Assembly: GCF_000143415.4 (NCBI RefSeq)
Contig: NW_003314352.1
Coordinates: forward strand, 260,402 to 324,401
Direction: 5' to 3'
DNA length: 64,000 nucleotides
From: Selaginella moellendorffii
Lineage: Eukaryota > Streptophyta > Lycopodiopsida > Selaginellales > Selaginellaceae
The position numbers and the translations under genes were made by a program. Shown in pieces: positions 30,720-42,963 of this stretch. Every line of letters starts with the position of its first letter. Position 1 is the stretch's first letter. Under the pieces are notes generated by a model. The model searched no databases. It had not been told where the DNA came from and saw only the letters and a program-made list of their open reading frames with translations.

Positions 30720-32060
30720 TGTGCAATATCTTGGAGCAAAATGATACTTAATATCAAGCTTGTAAGAGCTTTCGCTCCAAGATCTATACCAATATCTTCA
30801 CCAATAAAGAAAAGACAACACTTTGAGTGAACAGTTTCATGTCATTAATAAAAGCTTGGGAATTGTACTTCATAGATGTGCCACGAACTTTCTTAACTAA
30901 CTTCTTGAGCTAGTGGAATCACTTTTTTCTTTATCCTATCATTGAACATCTCAACAAAAGGCCTTGTTCTTAGTATCTTCCTTCTTCAAATGCTAATGCT
31001 TTTGAAGACTACTCTATAGCATATATCAAATCTAATAAACATGTTTTATACAAATTTATCTTCCCTTTCCTTGCCTCAAAAGAATATTAGCTCTAGTGCT
31101 TACTTTTGGAGAGATTCATAATTAGGGTGTACGTAAGGTCCTCAAATGGTTGGTTCTAGTGAAAAAAACAACATTAAAAGGCAACAAAATTAAAGAAGAA
31201 ATAAGAGACTTCATCTCTTCCAACCACTATCCTACTATAAATGGTACAATATAAAGGAAAATTCTTGCAAAACTAACACTTGAATTTAATAATAATAATG
31301 TCATGGGCAGATTGATTGTAGACTTTTCAAAAAATATAAAATTTCTATAGCCATTTTAATATGTTTCATCTATGCAATGTAAATGCCTACCACAATGAAT
31401 TATAGACACTGTTCAAAATGTTGGAAGTGTGTGGTCTTGATCTTACACCAATTTTAGACATCCTACTTAGTCTCCATCTCTTTTCATTTGGAACTAATGT
31501 TGTTGATAAGAGGCTTTAGATCAAAGAAGATATTGCTATTGTAATAGGATGGAAGCTCACTCATGGATCTATATAGAAATAAGTGTACGTTGACTGAGAA
31601 GTGGGAAAAGTGGAAAGCATTACTAATAGCTTTGAATATTACTGAAGATGGAGCTCGTGAATTTGGGGTTGACACTAGCATAACTTTTCCACTTGAACTG
31701 GAAGAGGAGGAGAGGATGATGACTAACTCTTTCTTCATATTCACTTTAGTTTAAACACTTTGATTGGAGATCTAAAAGCATGAATTTCCTTAGACTTTTA
31801 ATTCTACAAATCTTAATGTTATCCACCCTTGCCCACACTAGAAAGAAAAAACACCGAGCAGCAACAATACTGGTGTTGTTGTGGATCACAGCCTCTAACA
31901 AAATAGAGCTAAGATGAAGATTAAAATGGCAATATAAAAAACTTTTAAAAACATGGCTTTAAGAGAACAAAAGTGGTGGGTGATCTCAAAAATGTAAAAG
32001 AACCTTTCCATCCTTCTTTATAAGTTTTGGAGTTCTCTATGTCCCTTATGCTACTTATAA
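30720..32060 (-). pseudogene. Inverted, internally deleted copy of the MULE-like gene
   Basis: 30720-31180 matches the reverse complement of 29190-29630. 31400-31800 matches the reverse complement of 27390-27730, and 31800-32060 that of inner terminal-repeat sequence. Read on the minus strand the order is terminal repeat, N-terminal part, then a late segment, with the middle lost. Many stops are present. Confidence 0.7.
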
Positions 32061-32754
32061 AAATCTATAGTGAAACATAAATTGAGATTTAAGGAGAGCA
32101 ATAAAAAGAATAATAAAAATGTATAAATAAATTTAAATACTATAGCATATCTAATATGTGTAAGTGTGATAGTATTATCATGTGTTTTGTTGTCTATTGC
32201 ATGCACAAAAATTTAAGAAAAGAATTTTAGCACGTGAAGTTTAATTGTAAGTGATGATAGTAATGATATTTTGCTTTGGCATGGAGATCCAAGATATCCA
32301 ATCACATGTAAAATATCAGTAGTTTGTCAAATCTTTAGTGTTAGGTGATGTCAGTAATGATAATTCTTCAATGACATAGTTTTGATTCTCAATATGAGTT
32401 AAGTTTTAGCCATATATGCAAATACTACTCAATGATATTTAGAGCATGTGCCTATAATTTAGGTTCATACACAATACAAAACAAATTTATGGATGAGGAT
32501 TCATCCATTCATAGATTAAAATAGTACAATATATTTAATATAATAATGCAACATACCAGATTTATACTCTTTAAATTTCTATTATGAATCCAAAATATGT
32601 ACCAAATCTTGTTGAGAATGCATCCTTACTATATAATTGAGAAAACTAATATATATATATATATATATAACATCATTTATTAATTTTAAAAAATTCACAT
32701 ATATTATGAATGTATCTTATGTTAATAATAAAATAAAATAGGGTATAGGCCAAG
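32061..32754. other. AT-rich spacer with an (AT)n run
   Basis: No gene is seen. An (AT)10-like run lies at about 32650-32668. Confidence 0.5.
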
Positions 32755-34030
32755 TAGTTTCTGGCCTCGAGGGCCCGACGTTATTCAAATAACCTCGGGC
32801 CCCTAGACCCTGAAACTGCCCAAAGTCAAGCTCAAGCTCCCCACCTCGGGCAGTTTCTGGCCTCATGGGCCCTAGGTTATTCAAATAACCTCAGGCCCCC
32901 AAACCCCAAAACTGCCCTAGGTTGAGCACGGGCTCCCCACCTCGGGCAGTTTCTGGCCTCCTGGGCCCTAGGTTATTCAAATAACCTCGGGCCCCCAAAC
33001 CCCAAAACTGCCCTAGGTCGAGCACAGGCTCCCCACCTCGGGCAGTTTCTGGCCTCATGGGCCCTAGGTTATTTAAATAACCTTGGGCCCCCAGACCCCA
33101 AAACTGCCCTAGGTCAAGCGCGGGCTCCCCACCTCGGGCAGTTTCTGGCCTCGTGGGCCCGAGGTTATTCAAATAACCTCGGGCCCCCAAACCCCAAAAC
33201 TGCCCTAGGTCGAGCACGGGCTCCCCACCTCAGGCAGTTTCTGGCCTCGTGGGCCCTAGGTTATTCAAATAACCTTGGGCCCCCGGACCCCAAAACTGCC
33301 CTAGGTCGAGCTCGGGCTCCCCACCTCGGGCAGTTTTTGGCCTGGAGGGCCCAAGGTTATTCAAATAACCTCGGGGCCCTGGACCCCAAAACTACCCAAG
33401 GTCGAGCTCAGGCTCCCCACCTCGGGTAGTTTCTGGCCTCGAGGGCTCGAGGTTATTCAAATAACCTCAGGCCCCCGGACTCTGAAACTGCCCGAGGTCG
33501 AGCTCCAGCTCCCCACGTCGGGCAGTTTCTGGCCTCGAGGGCCCAAGGTTATTCAAATAACCTTAGGCCCCAGGACCCCGAAACTGCCCGAGGTTGAGCT
33601 CGGGCTCCCCACCTCGGGCAGTTTCTAGCCTCGAGGGCCCAGAGTGGGGAGCCTGAGCTACCTGATGTTGAGCTCGAGCTCGCCACCTCAGGCCCCGAAA
33701 TTGCCCAACATCAAGCTTGGGCTCGCCACCTCGGGCCCCGAAACTGCCCGACATCTAGCTCAGGCTCGCCACCTCAGGCCCTGAAACTACCCAATGTTGA
33801 GCTCGGGCTCGCCACCTTAGGTAGTTTCTAGCCTCGAGGGCCCGAGGTTAATCAAATAACCTCAGGCCCCCAGACACCAAAACTGCCCGACGTCGAGCTT
33901 AGGCTCGCCATCTCTCACAGTTTTTGGCCTTGAGGGCCCGAGGTTATTTAAATAACCTCGAGCCTCTGGACCCCCCAAACTGCCCAAGGTCCAACTCAAG
34001 CTCGCCACCTTGGGCAGTTTTTGGCCTCGG
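32755..34030 (+). repeat. GC-rich tandem satellite, about 96-bp unit, about 13 copies
   Basis: CTCCCCAC recurs at about 32837, 32933 and 33029, giving a 96-bp period; later units (33640-34030) are shorter and more diverged. Each unit holds two nested inverted pairs: an outer CTCGGGCAGTTTC with GAAACTGCCCGAG, and an inner GGCCCGAGGTTATT with AATAACCTCGGGCC. Each unit could fold into a hairpin of about 75 nt. The array is sharply GC-rich inside AT-rich DNA. Gly/Leu-rich frames on the minus strand are repeat artefacts. Confidence 0.85.
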
Positions 34031-36615
34031 GTGAGCTCAATAGTACCACAAACATCATATCGAATCTTATGGTTGAGTAGATTTGCAATACATTCCTAGG
34101 CATTGATTTGAAACTCTATCAATGATATAAGTTTTTCTTGAGCTCTATTACTCACTAGATAGTATTGTGATTGATTGCACAATAAGTAATGGTTCTATAG
34201 TGAAGGTAGTATATGATTCTGGTAGATTGGTGTTTGCTATTGAAGAACATCATTTATTCAAACATTGGCTTAGAACTCAAGGAGGTAAATTATATTTATT
34301 AAGATTTCAATACATGTTTAGTTTTGTTTCATAGATCACTATCACCTAGAGGTAGAGGTTTTAGAAGTTTCCCAAAGTATGTAAAAGCTATGGTTTAACA
34401 AATGCAAAATGAGCACAATCCCAATATAGGAGGTATAGAAGGAAATGATATGTTGATAATGAAATAAAAGAAAGTTAAATGAATCCTTACTTGAGAAGAA
34501 AATCTTGTCATATATCAAAATGTCAGTAATAGTGTCAGTGTTAGTTATAAATGTTAATATCATATTCCATAATTGCAAATTAGTATTTTCACATGCAACC
34601 ATCAGTTTGTAATGCTTGTGTGTTACCATCTCATCCTTCAATATCTTGTTAACAATTATATATAAAGTGATAACACTATTTCTGTAGCAATTGTTTTAGT
34701 GCTCAAGAAAACTATAAAAGCCCATAAAAATGTCCTGACCCAAGAAAGAAAAGGCATATTAGGCATCTTAGAATTAAACTCTCAATTTGTTCACTAATTC
34801 CCAATAAATCAAGAGTGACTCTTCTATGGATTAGGTGTAGTAGATTTCAACTTGAGGAAACTCCTCATCATTAACTTTGTCAATAGCCTAAAAAACCCAT
34901 ATTTTACACTAGCCAATGCATTGTTTCCCAAAGGGATATTGTTCCTCACCATGAAGCAATAATGGGTATGTGTCCATAATTTATTCTTGAATTTATTGTA
35001 CATCCACACTTTTTAGACCCGTTGTTAGGCAATTATTATAGTGTTTAAGAAAATTTTATAATGAAAACATTTTTCTTATCCAATAAAAACGTAGCATACT
35101 AGACATTGAATATAATAGCATTTTGTGATTTTAAGCAATCTTGCCATATCAAGAGCAAAAAATATGTGGCACTACTCTTGAAGTGTTGAAGGTAATCCCT
35201 CTCTAGTAACAATATTCAAAATTTTGTATATAAGGAGCTCTACTTCAACTTCATAAGAACCCCCAATAGAAAGAAGATTGTAATGTGGTTATGGTGGAGG
35301 TGAATGTGAAATGTTGGTAAACCTTAGGGATGAAGGTGGAGACTAATATGAAGTGTTAGAGACTCATGTATGAGGACTTTCCTTTGAGCCATATCTATAT
35401 AAAATTTTTTAGGAGCGTAAGAATAATAAAAATACTATAATAACTAACTTTTCTTGGCATTTATATATTAATTTTTAGTCTTGGGTATTTATTATAACAC
35501 TAATAATACTCAGATTCTTGAAATGTCAATCTAAAAAATGAGATTTCATAATCATAGTCTACTTATGAATAGAAGAGCTTCTAGAATTCTAGATACATAT
35601 GCTAGAATATTTATCATTCTAATGACCATCTATATATATTCTTTTCTACACTTGTGCCAACTTTCTAGAGAAATACATAACAAGGAAATATAAATTATAT
35701 TATAGTAGTGGAGTATGCAAGCACACAAGCCCACATGAATTCTCTTATGTGAGATTACCTTTCAATCTTGGAAGTGTAGATAAACTTGATTCTTTGATAT
35801 GATATCACTTTTGAGTCTTTTAAAAGATTTTGATTTCTATTATTATTATTCACAAATGACTCTCGAAAAATGCTAGTGGGGATTCATCCCAGAAATATTA
35901 CTTAGTCTTCTCATATAGGAGGATTGCACTATAGGCAGGCAAGTAGAGTTTTTTATATAAATTAATATATAAATTACTCTATAGAAAGCTCTTTAGAGTA
36001 GATTTGTTAGTTTTTTTTTTTTTTTTTTTGCTATGTTCATTTCTTCATTTCTTTTGTTCTAGACTATTGTTTTGGAGGTAATATGAGAAATTTTATCAAA
36101 AGTGATAATAGTCTTTACATTCCCGGATGGGTAATAAGGACTAAGAGTGTAATATGAAAATTGTGATAATGAAAGAAAATTAATATTTTCACATTGATTT
36201 GCCCTACAACTCTTACTTATAGATTTTCTTTTTACTTAAGAACTCTAGAATGAATGAATAGTATATAAATATATATTGTCTTACCAATATACACTATTAA
36301 TGGCTACCCTTTAAATAATTTATCTTGATTCATATTTAGGCTTTTTTTTAACAAATTACAAGAAAATAAAAATATGATAATTGTAAAGATAGTATTTAGT
36401 AAGAAAATAGATAGGTTCTCATGAACTTTATCTTTTCTAAATAACTCAATTTAGTAGAAACTTTTAACCTAGGTATTTATATATTTTAATATTTTAAAGT
36501 TTGTCAGAACTTTTATTTTCTTAACATAAATTTTCTTTGTAAGAGTTATAGTTGACTGCATTGACTTACATTGACTTGCGCTAAATTGAGCTCAACTCAA
36601 CTTTGGACCATCCCT
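34031..36615. repeat. AT-rich family sequence of the 6.9-kb element, right part
   Basis: No gene is supported. 34900-35350 is related to 40430-40920 and to 41240-41620. The last 60 bp (36550-36606), containing TTGACTTACATTGACTTG and GAGCTCAACTCAA, match 41645-41692. A T-run lies at 36010-36029. Confidence 0.6.
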
Positions 36616-36624
36616 GAGCCAAAG

Positions 36625-37371
36625 CAATGGGCAATCCATCGAGTGCCAGCAAAATCAAATGTAAGGTGTGTGGGGATGCTTTCGAGGGGCAAGTGTTAGG
36701 CTTGGATCCATGGTGATAAGTCTGCTTCTATTCCAGCCCCATATTTCCATGGTAAACAAAAGCAAGTAGGATTTTCAAGATGGTGTTAGTTATATTGTTA
36801 CAACACTGATGTTAACCATACAAAGTGGCTTGAAGACACTATAGTGACTAAACCTGATGTAGTACCTAAAGAATCACTAGTTGCTAATGGGGTTGCACTC
36901 ACCTCGGATGAGATTGAAAACCTTGAGAAATCTGGTTTCAATCTTGAAAGAAAAGTTGGAGATATGAGTAATAAAACCAACACTGTTCCTACAGAGATGC
37001 ACAGGAGGCTAGCAAGACAAGGTAAGGTAGTTAAATTTATTAGTACCATCTCCAAGCAGAAGTAAGGTAAAATAAACTTAGCTCAAACACTTGAGTGTAA
37101 GATTCTCTCCACAAAGTACATCACTATGCTTGCAAAAGAGTACATAGTCAAAATAAAAGGTGGAGAGTACACAATTGCTATTCAAGACTTTCCTTCTTGC
37201 ACATGTCCAAACTTTACAAAGTGCGAGGAACATGGGAAGGCATATGCTTCTTATAAGCATATGTACTACATCTTCATCAACATCTTGCACCAGGATCCTA
37301 AAGTGGATATTCATATATACCAAGCAAGCCTTACTATTGCTGAGTTGCAAAAGGCTTTTAGAGCTAATTAG
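36625..37371 (+). pseudogene. MULE-like transposase relic, C-terminal part with SWIM-like cluster
   Basis: This continues the frame broken at 29718. 36625-36790 reads QWAIHRVPAKSNVRCVGM, a stop, then DKSASIPAPYFHGKQKQVGF. 36844-37062 encodes an unassigned stretch. 37126-37371 ends with YTIAIQDFPSCTCPNF, FTKCEEHGKA and YKHMYYIFINIL. The C-x-C, C and KH residues resemble the CxCx(n)CxH zinc cluster (SWIM) common near the end of Mutator-type transposases. Stops at about 36709 and 37063 break it. Confidence 0.55.
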
Positions 37372-38012
37372 ATTTTTTAGCACTATCAATGTTTATTCTC
37401 TATCAATAATATAAACTTATTATACCTTTTATAATTAATAAAAATATTTTATTATTTCACTTTTTTATTTCATATACTTGCAAGTGTTCTTTTCGCAATA
37501 CTGCCCATAGTATTTGTGAGTCTCCATTTTTATCTTTACTATCTCAAAAAATATTTCATAATAGTCTTTCAAGTGCATGATGTTGCAATGTATTGTGAGA
37601 GCATATTTAGCATCATAGTTGTTTATTTTTTCCTTTCAAATGGTTATATGACCTTATATAGAATCTTAATTCAAATTTAATAATTTTAAAATTTTGACAA
37701 ACCTAACATTTACTAGCTAGAAAGCATAACGTACAAATTTAATGAAGTGACCAAGAATACTCTTTTTGCAAACATTTTATTTTATGTTCTAATAAACGTC
37801 CCTATCATTGCATGTAGTAAATATTTAAATTATTAGAACAAGAAGTGTCCTTTAGAACATTTTTATCTATATAATATATAGAGAGTTATGAAATTATTAG
37901 GTTCACTATAACCTTAAAATTTTAAAGTTTATAATGTTTATACTAAATTACAATTGAAAATTGAGCTCAACTCGTGAGCTCAACTCTTCAACTCGTGAGC
38001 TCAAGTATGATC
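37372..38012 (-). repeat. Partial inverted copy of the GAGCTCA-type element end
   Basis: 37790-38012 is the reverse complement of 29746-29990. It lies between the transposase C-terminus and the right arm of the outer element. Its other end was not found, so it may be a short non-autonomous insertion or a fragment. Confidence 0.55.
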
Positions 38013-38024
38013 CACACCCTTGCC

Positions 38025-39600
38025 ATTGTATATGGATGGGAGTTTGCTAACAAGCTTATGCAAAAACAAGCGCATGTAAATAGAAAGGCAGGAGAATTGG
38101 AAAGAATTGCAAATAGCTTTGAATATTTGTGAAGTCGGAGTTAGTAGATTTTTGGCTAGCACTAGACTGGCATCTCCACTAGAACTAGAAGAGGAGAAAA
38201 TGATTGCTTCACATTTACTTTTGCATGATCGCAGCCTTGCACTTTAATTGGAGATCTAAAAACCAAATCTTCTTAGATTAATAATGTTGCAAATCCCAAT
38301 GTTGTCCACTTTCACCCACACCCAAAAGAAGAAACTCTTATCATTCAACTACACCAATGTTATTGCAAATCACAGCCTCCAATGAAACGAAACTAAGAGA
38401 AAGATCAAAATGTCGGCAAAGAAAACTTTCTAAAACAAAACTTTGGAAGAAAGAAAGTGGTGAGTGATCTTGGTAATGTAGAAGAAAACTCTCCATCTTG
38501 TTGCCTTTAAGTTTTTGAAGTTTAAACTTTGATGATAAGATCTATCAGAAGTATAAAATAACTATGTTATTATATAATACTAAAATTTCATATTGTCTTC
38601 CAATCTTTTTACTGGATTCAAGAATATCCTCAAAGTTATGCTCAAATTTAGAGTTAGAATAAAAATAAATATCACCTCAAATATGTGTAATTATTTGAAA
38701 CATAAGGGTGATTTTATTCTAGGATCTACCATCAATTAACGTTGTTATAATAAGGTCTGTATGAAGTATAGAGGACTATGTTATACAATTTTTAAATTTT
38801 GTATACATTGAATTTAAAACATGCTCAAAGTTATTATATAGACTAACTTTCAACAGAACAGAAAGAAATATCACCTCAAACATATGCCATAATGTGGAAG
38901 ATAGGAATGATTTTATTCTAAGATCTACCATTGATCAACTATTGCCAAAAAAATTAAATATTGTACATATTTTTAGTACTTCGTTAAAGCTAGAAATCAT
39001 CACATTTTTTTGAACTCATTTAAATATATTCAATCTGTGTACTACCATCTATCACTTGTATTAAATTATCTATCACATTGCTTTGGAAATAACATCTTGC
39101 GATTATAAGAATCTTATATTTTATGACAAGATTTTATGACGTGCAAGAAAACACATAATGCTCATTTATAATTTCATACTATGATCAATTCCACACATGC
39201 GACTATCACATTATTTCCACATTATGTCACAGTGGTATTATAGCATACCTCTATTATTAGGTTATAACTCAAAAAGACTTTGTCACGTGATCAAATCTAG
39301 GACAGAGTAGAAATTGTAGATTGCTAGCAAATAATTGCAGCATAATGGACATATGAGATTTATTGCATCCACAATGAACGTTCATAATGAAAGTTAGGTT
39401 AGGGTTAGGGCAGTTGCCAGCATTAAGGTTTTTACAAAAGGTAAAGTGGGAGATTAGGAGTGACTCTATAGAATCCATTAACATCAAAAATAATACCACC
39501 AAGAGTAAGTCATTTTTTTTCTCCTCCTCCCCCTCATAATGCCACCTCAATCTGCATCTCTCAACATTGCTCAATGCTATGCCTCCACACTCGCCATGCG
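38025..39600 (-). repeat. Right terminal inverted repeat of the MULE-like element
   Basis: It pairs with 13373-14522; in addition its inner part (38025-38280) keeps sequence corresponding to 27390-27700. Two related modules (AAATATCACCTCAAA... near 38668 and 38873) lie inside, as in the left arm. The outermost matching words are CTTACTCTTGG (minus strand, near 39507) and GGCATAGCAT near 39580. Confidence 0.75.
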
Positions 39601-39901
39601 AATTGGGCTGCACACTACCATTGCACACATGCCAAGCTGAGCAATGCATAGGCTAGATTGCCCCCCGTGCTACACCCCGTGGGCCAGACCCACATGCCTC
39701 ATCCATGGCCACGGCAAATGGAGCACTGTTGTTGCCCACAGTGCACCAGAAAGTCAAGAAAGAGTTAATAACAATATTTTAGATGGCTTCATTCTACATC
39801 CATGCTGAATATGGTAAATCCACCATTACCACCACTGTCATCACCACCGCTACCACTATTGTTGCCATCATTGCTATTACCACCACAGTAAAAATAGTGA
39901 A
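39601..39901. other. Spacer ending in a CCA/ACC-type microsatellite
   Basis: No gene is seen. 39820-39895 is an imperfect ACC/ATC triplet repeat that runs into the assembly gap. Confidence 0.7.
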
Positions 39902-40294
39902 NNNNNNNNNNNNNNNNNNNNNNNNNNNNNNNNNNNNNNNNNNNNNNNNNNNNNNNNNNNNNNNNNNNNNNNNNNNNNNNNNNNNNNNNNNNNNNNNNNN
40001 NNNNNNNNNNNNNNNNNNNNNNNNNNNNNNNNNNNNNNNNNNNNNNNNNNNNNNNNNNNNNNNNNNNNNNNNNNNNNNNNNNNNNNNNNNNNNNNNNNNN
40101 NNNNNNNNNNNNNNNNNNNNNNNNNNNNNNNNNNNNNNNNNNNNNNNNNNNNNNNNNNNNNNNNNNNNNNNNNNNNNNNNNNNNNNNNNNNNNNNNNNNN
40201 NNNNNNNNNNNNNNNNNNNNNNNNNNNNNNNNNNNNNNNNNNNNNNNNNNNNNNNNNNNNNNNNNNNNNNNNNNNNNNNNNNNNNNNNNNNNNN
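39902..40294. other. Assembly gap (393 N)
   Basis: All bases are N. The true length is unknown. The gap is flanked by a triplet microsatellite on the left and a run of 14 G at about 40321 on the right. Confidence 0.99.
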
Positions 40295-41692
40295 ATTTTT
40301 TTATTAAAAATAAATGGCAAGGGGGGGGGGGGGATGGATAATATCATAGTGTAAGAATTATTAGTAGCTAGAACTTTAAAAGGGTGGCCTAAAAATACCA
40401 TATTCAACACTTATGGATGTAGTATTTACTAATAGAATATTGTTCCTCACCATAAAAAAATAATGTTTATATGTTCTTAACTCTTTCTTGATTTTCCTAT
40501 ATATTCATTTATGCACACCTTCCCCACCAGTTCTTAGGCAGTTGTAACAATGTTCTAGAAAAGTTTTTAGACCTATGTAGCCTTTCGTCTTATCCAAATA
40601 AAAGTAGCATATAGAACACTAAAAATAATATGTGTTCATTATTTCAAAAGTTTCAACCCTATCTAGAGCAAAATCTTGAAGAAACATCTGCCATCGCTCT
40701 TGAAGCACATGAAGCAATCCATCTTTAGTAGCAATATTTAGAATATTATCTGGAAGAGAGATCTTTTGTTCAGTCATAGTAGGGGTTACAAAAGGAAGAG
40801 CCTCACAATGAATGTTGTGTGGATGGAAAGATGGAATGTTAGTAGAAGTTGGAGATGGAGGTGGAGACTCATATGAAATATATAGAGGCCAAGTGTGAGT
40901 AGCAATAACATTCTCCCTAACCATTCCTACATTTTAAACAAATTAAATTTTCAATGTTAAAAGCATCCCTTATTGATAGTTGTCCTAAGAAAAGATCTAA
41001 GGGTTCTTGAAAGTTTAAATTGTCAATCTAAAAAATGGGACTTCAGAATTATAAGAGTTTTAGAACCACTTGTATATATAATAATGTCTTTATACATGCT
41101 AGAATACTATCATTCTCAAAAATATAAAATTCTCCACTTTATTCATAATGAACTAAACTTTTGAAGAAATTGTGTATGACTTTCATATTACATTAAAGGG
41201 TGACCTAAATATCCCATATTCAACACTCACTAATACAGTGTTCACAAATGGAATATTGTTCTTCACCATGAAATCATAATAATTGTGTGTCTTTAATTAT
41301 TTCTTGATTTTTTTATACATCCATATGTGCACACTCTTGGGCATTTGTGACAATGCTCAATAAACTTTACTAAACCTATGCAATTATTTATTTTGTTCAA
41401 ATAAAAGTAGTATATAGGATACCAAAGATAATACATATGTACATCAAGCTCTCTTGCTATATCTAGAGTAAGATCTTGAAGAGAATGTTAGCATCACTCT
41501 TGGAACATTAGAAGTAGTTCAACTCTTTTAACAACATTATAAGGAGGGAATTTTTGTTGAGTTGCACTCGAGGTCGCAAATGAAAAACCCTCACAACACT
41601 CTTTAAAATAAAGAGGAGAATTATTGCATAAAGGTGATGACTATGTTGACTAACATTGACTTGAGCTTAATAGAGCTCAACTCAAGTTTGGA
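40295..41692. mobile_element. Second, partial copy of the 6.9-kb element family
   Basis: 40430-40920 and 41240-41620 each resemble 34900-35350 (shared words ATATTGTTCCTCACCAT and AAAAGTAGCATA). The right end (about 41640-41692) matches 36550-36606. The left end is lost in the gap. Two tandemly placed related modules suggest internal duplication. No intact gene. Confidence 0.6.
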
Positions 41693-41929
41693 CCTCCATC
41701 ATTGTTCTCTATCTTCTTCCAACTTAGTAGTTCCATGCACTCCTATTCAAAATGGCAATGAGCCAATGGTATGTATGGAGATCAAAAATCAACTACATCT
41801 CAACCCGCACTTGCAAATTGATTGGAAGTGGCTGGAGTGTCCAATCTGGAAAATGATAGGGAACAACATAGAGACAAAGAAAGTAAGATTTGTGGAAGGA
41901 AAATAGGAAGGAACAAAATAACTCATCAT

Positions 41930-42090
41930 TTGACTAGCTTGTTTGTGTTCCCGATTGGCATCCCCACATTGACTAATTTCTTCATGTTCCCACTTGGGTG
42001 CCCCATGCTGATTGATGTATTTGCTTTCCCTATTGGGTGCTCCATGCTAACTGATTTGTTCATGCTCCACTCCCATGCTGACTGATTTCT
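41930..42090 (+). repeat. Three-copy tandem repeat of about 46 bp
   Basis: Units run along CCACATTGACTAATTTCTTC, CCCATGCTGATTGATGTATT and TCCATGCTAACTGATTTGTT. Confidence 0.6.
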
Positions 42091-42189
42091 CACCCAAGCA
42101 TGGTGAGAAGAGTTACTCAGGTCAATCAGTGCCATTTCTTGCTGCATTTTCCAAAAGAATCCCATCACAGCCTACCAAGAAGAATGATC

Positions 42190-42690
42190 TCCAAGAGATG
42201 TGATCATGATGTTCCAAGTTATTGTCTTGAGCTGGTAGCCTCAAAGATCTCCAATGCTGCCTCTAGCTTCCCGTAGCATCCAAGCCTTCAAGCTTGCATA
42301 GGCATTGATGACAATGTTGAGTGTGAGCTTGTTTGGTTTCACACTTTTGACCAGCATCTTGCAGGCAGAGATTTCTCCTAAGTATGCCACTAGCATGCAG
42401 TTCCATGACAAGATGTCGTAAGCTTCCATCTGGGAGCACACTTCTTGCATCTCTCCACCTCACTAATATGTTTACGAGGCTTGTTCTAATGTTGACATTT
42501 GACTTGAGTCCTCTTTCTTGGATCAAATGGTGGAGGATTCCTCCCTTTTGGATGATCCTTGCAAGCTCTCAAGATGGCCATGAAAGTCATCTTGCTTGGC
42601 CTGTCACCCTCAAGATCCATCAGCTCAAACTCTGGCCAATTGCTTGGCAAATTAAGATAACAAAGCAATCATCACTATCCACAATTTCAT
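42190..42690 (-). pseudogene. PPR protein gene fragment
   Basis: Minus-strand frames give GDRPSKMTFMAILRACKDHP, then IQERGLKSNVNIRTSLVNIL, then AYDILSWNCMLVAY. This is the plant PPR (PLS-type) rhythm of repeats that bind organelle RNA. At least two frame changes separate the pieces, so it is a pseudogene. Neighbouring sequence shows no start or end. Confidence 0.65.
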
Positions 42691-42796
42691 ATTTTGAGGC
42701 TTGAGTTTGTCCATCACCTTCTAGGCTCCCACACTTCTTATACACTTTAATCAGCATGCTAATGTGGTTTTGGAATAGCTTTTTATATATTAAGTT

Positions 42797-42963
42797 TGTG
42801 AGTGCTCATGATATAGGAATAGGTATATTAGTTAGGGTTTATACAAGAATGAATGGATCAAATATAGTCCCAAATAGATGGTCCATATGCTATAGTACTA
42901 TAATTAATGTATTACTTACCCAGGGTAATACATGTATATATACATATATTTACAAACTTTACA
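42797..42963 (-). repeat. LTR copy of the small element (3' copy if minus)
   Basis: Shares with 46179-46351 the words GGTATATTA, TAATACATGTATATATA and CATATATTTA. Confidence 0.65.

Larger units (their letters stand above)
29728..36615. mobile_element. 6.9-kb nested DNA element flanked by a 9-bp target duplication
   Basis: GAGCCAAAG stands at 29719-29727 and again at 36616-36624. Removing the interval makes the MULE-like reading frame continuous across the site (SLEPK, then QWAIHRVP). A 9-bp duplication fits the Mutator superfamily. The termini are weakly similar inverted sequences around TTGAGCTCA and TTGAGTTGAGCTCA. The element carries no intact gene. Inside are an inverted MULE fragment (30720-32060), a 96-bp satellite (32755-34030), and family-specific sequence (34900-36600) repeated at 40.4-41.7 kb. 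Confidence 0.7.
13373..39600. mobile_element. Outer MULE-like DNA transposon with long terminal inverted repeats, invaded by other elements
   Basis: The left arm (13373-14522) is the reverse complement, imperfectly, of the right arm (about 38280-39600). Between them lie the pieces of a transposase-like gene at 27387-29718 and 36625-37371, split by a 6.9-kb insertion flanked by a 9-bp duplication, and separated from the left arm by the 12.9-kb element at 14523-27380. Long inverted termini and a SWIM-like C-terminal cluster suit Mutator-like elements; the superfamily call is inference. Its own target duplication was not identified because the outer ends are diffuse. Confidence 0.65.

Noticed and set aside
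32755-34030. Regular repeats with spacers, as in a CRISPR array
   Set aside because: Units of about 96 bp are contiguous and near-identical throughout, with no unique spacers, in a plant nuclear context. It is a satellite.
39783-40410. Long open frames across the N run
   Set aside because: They consist of unknown bases in the assembly gap.
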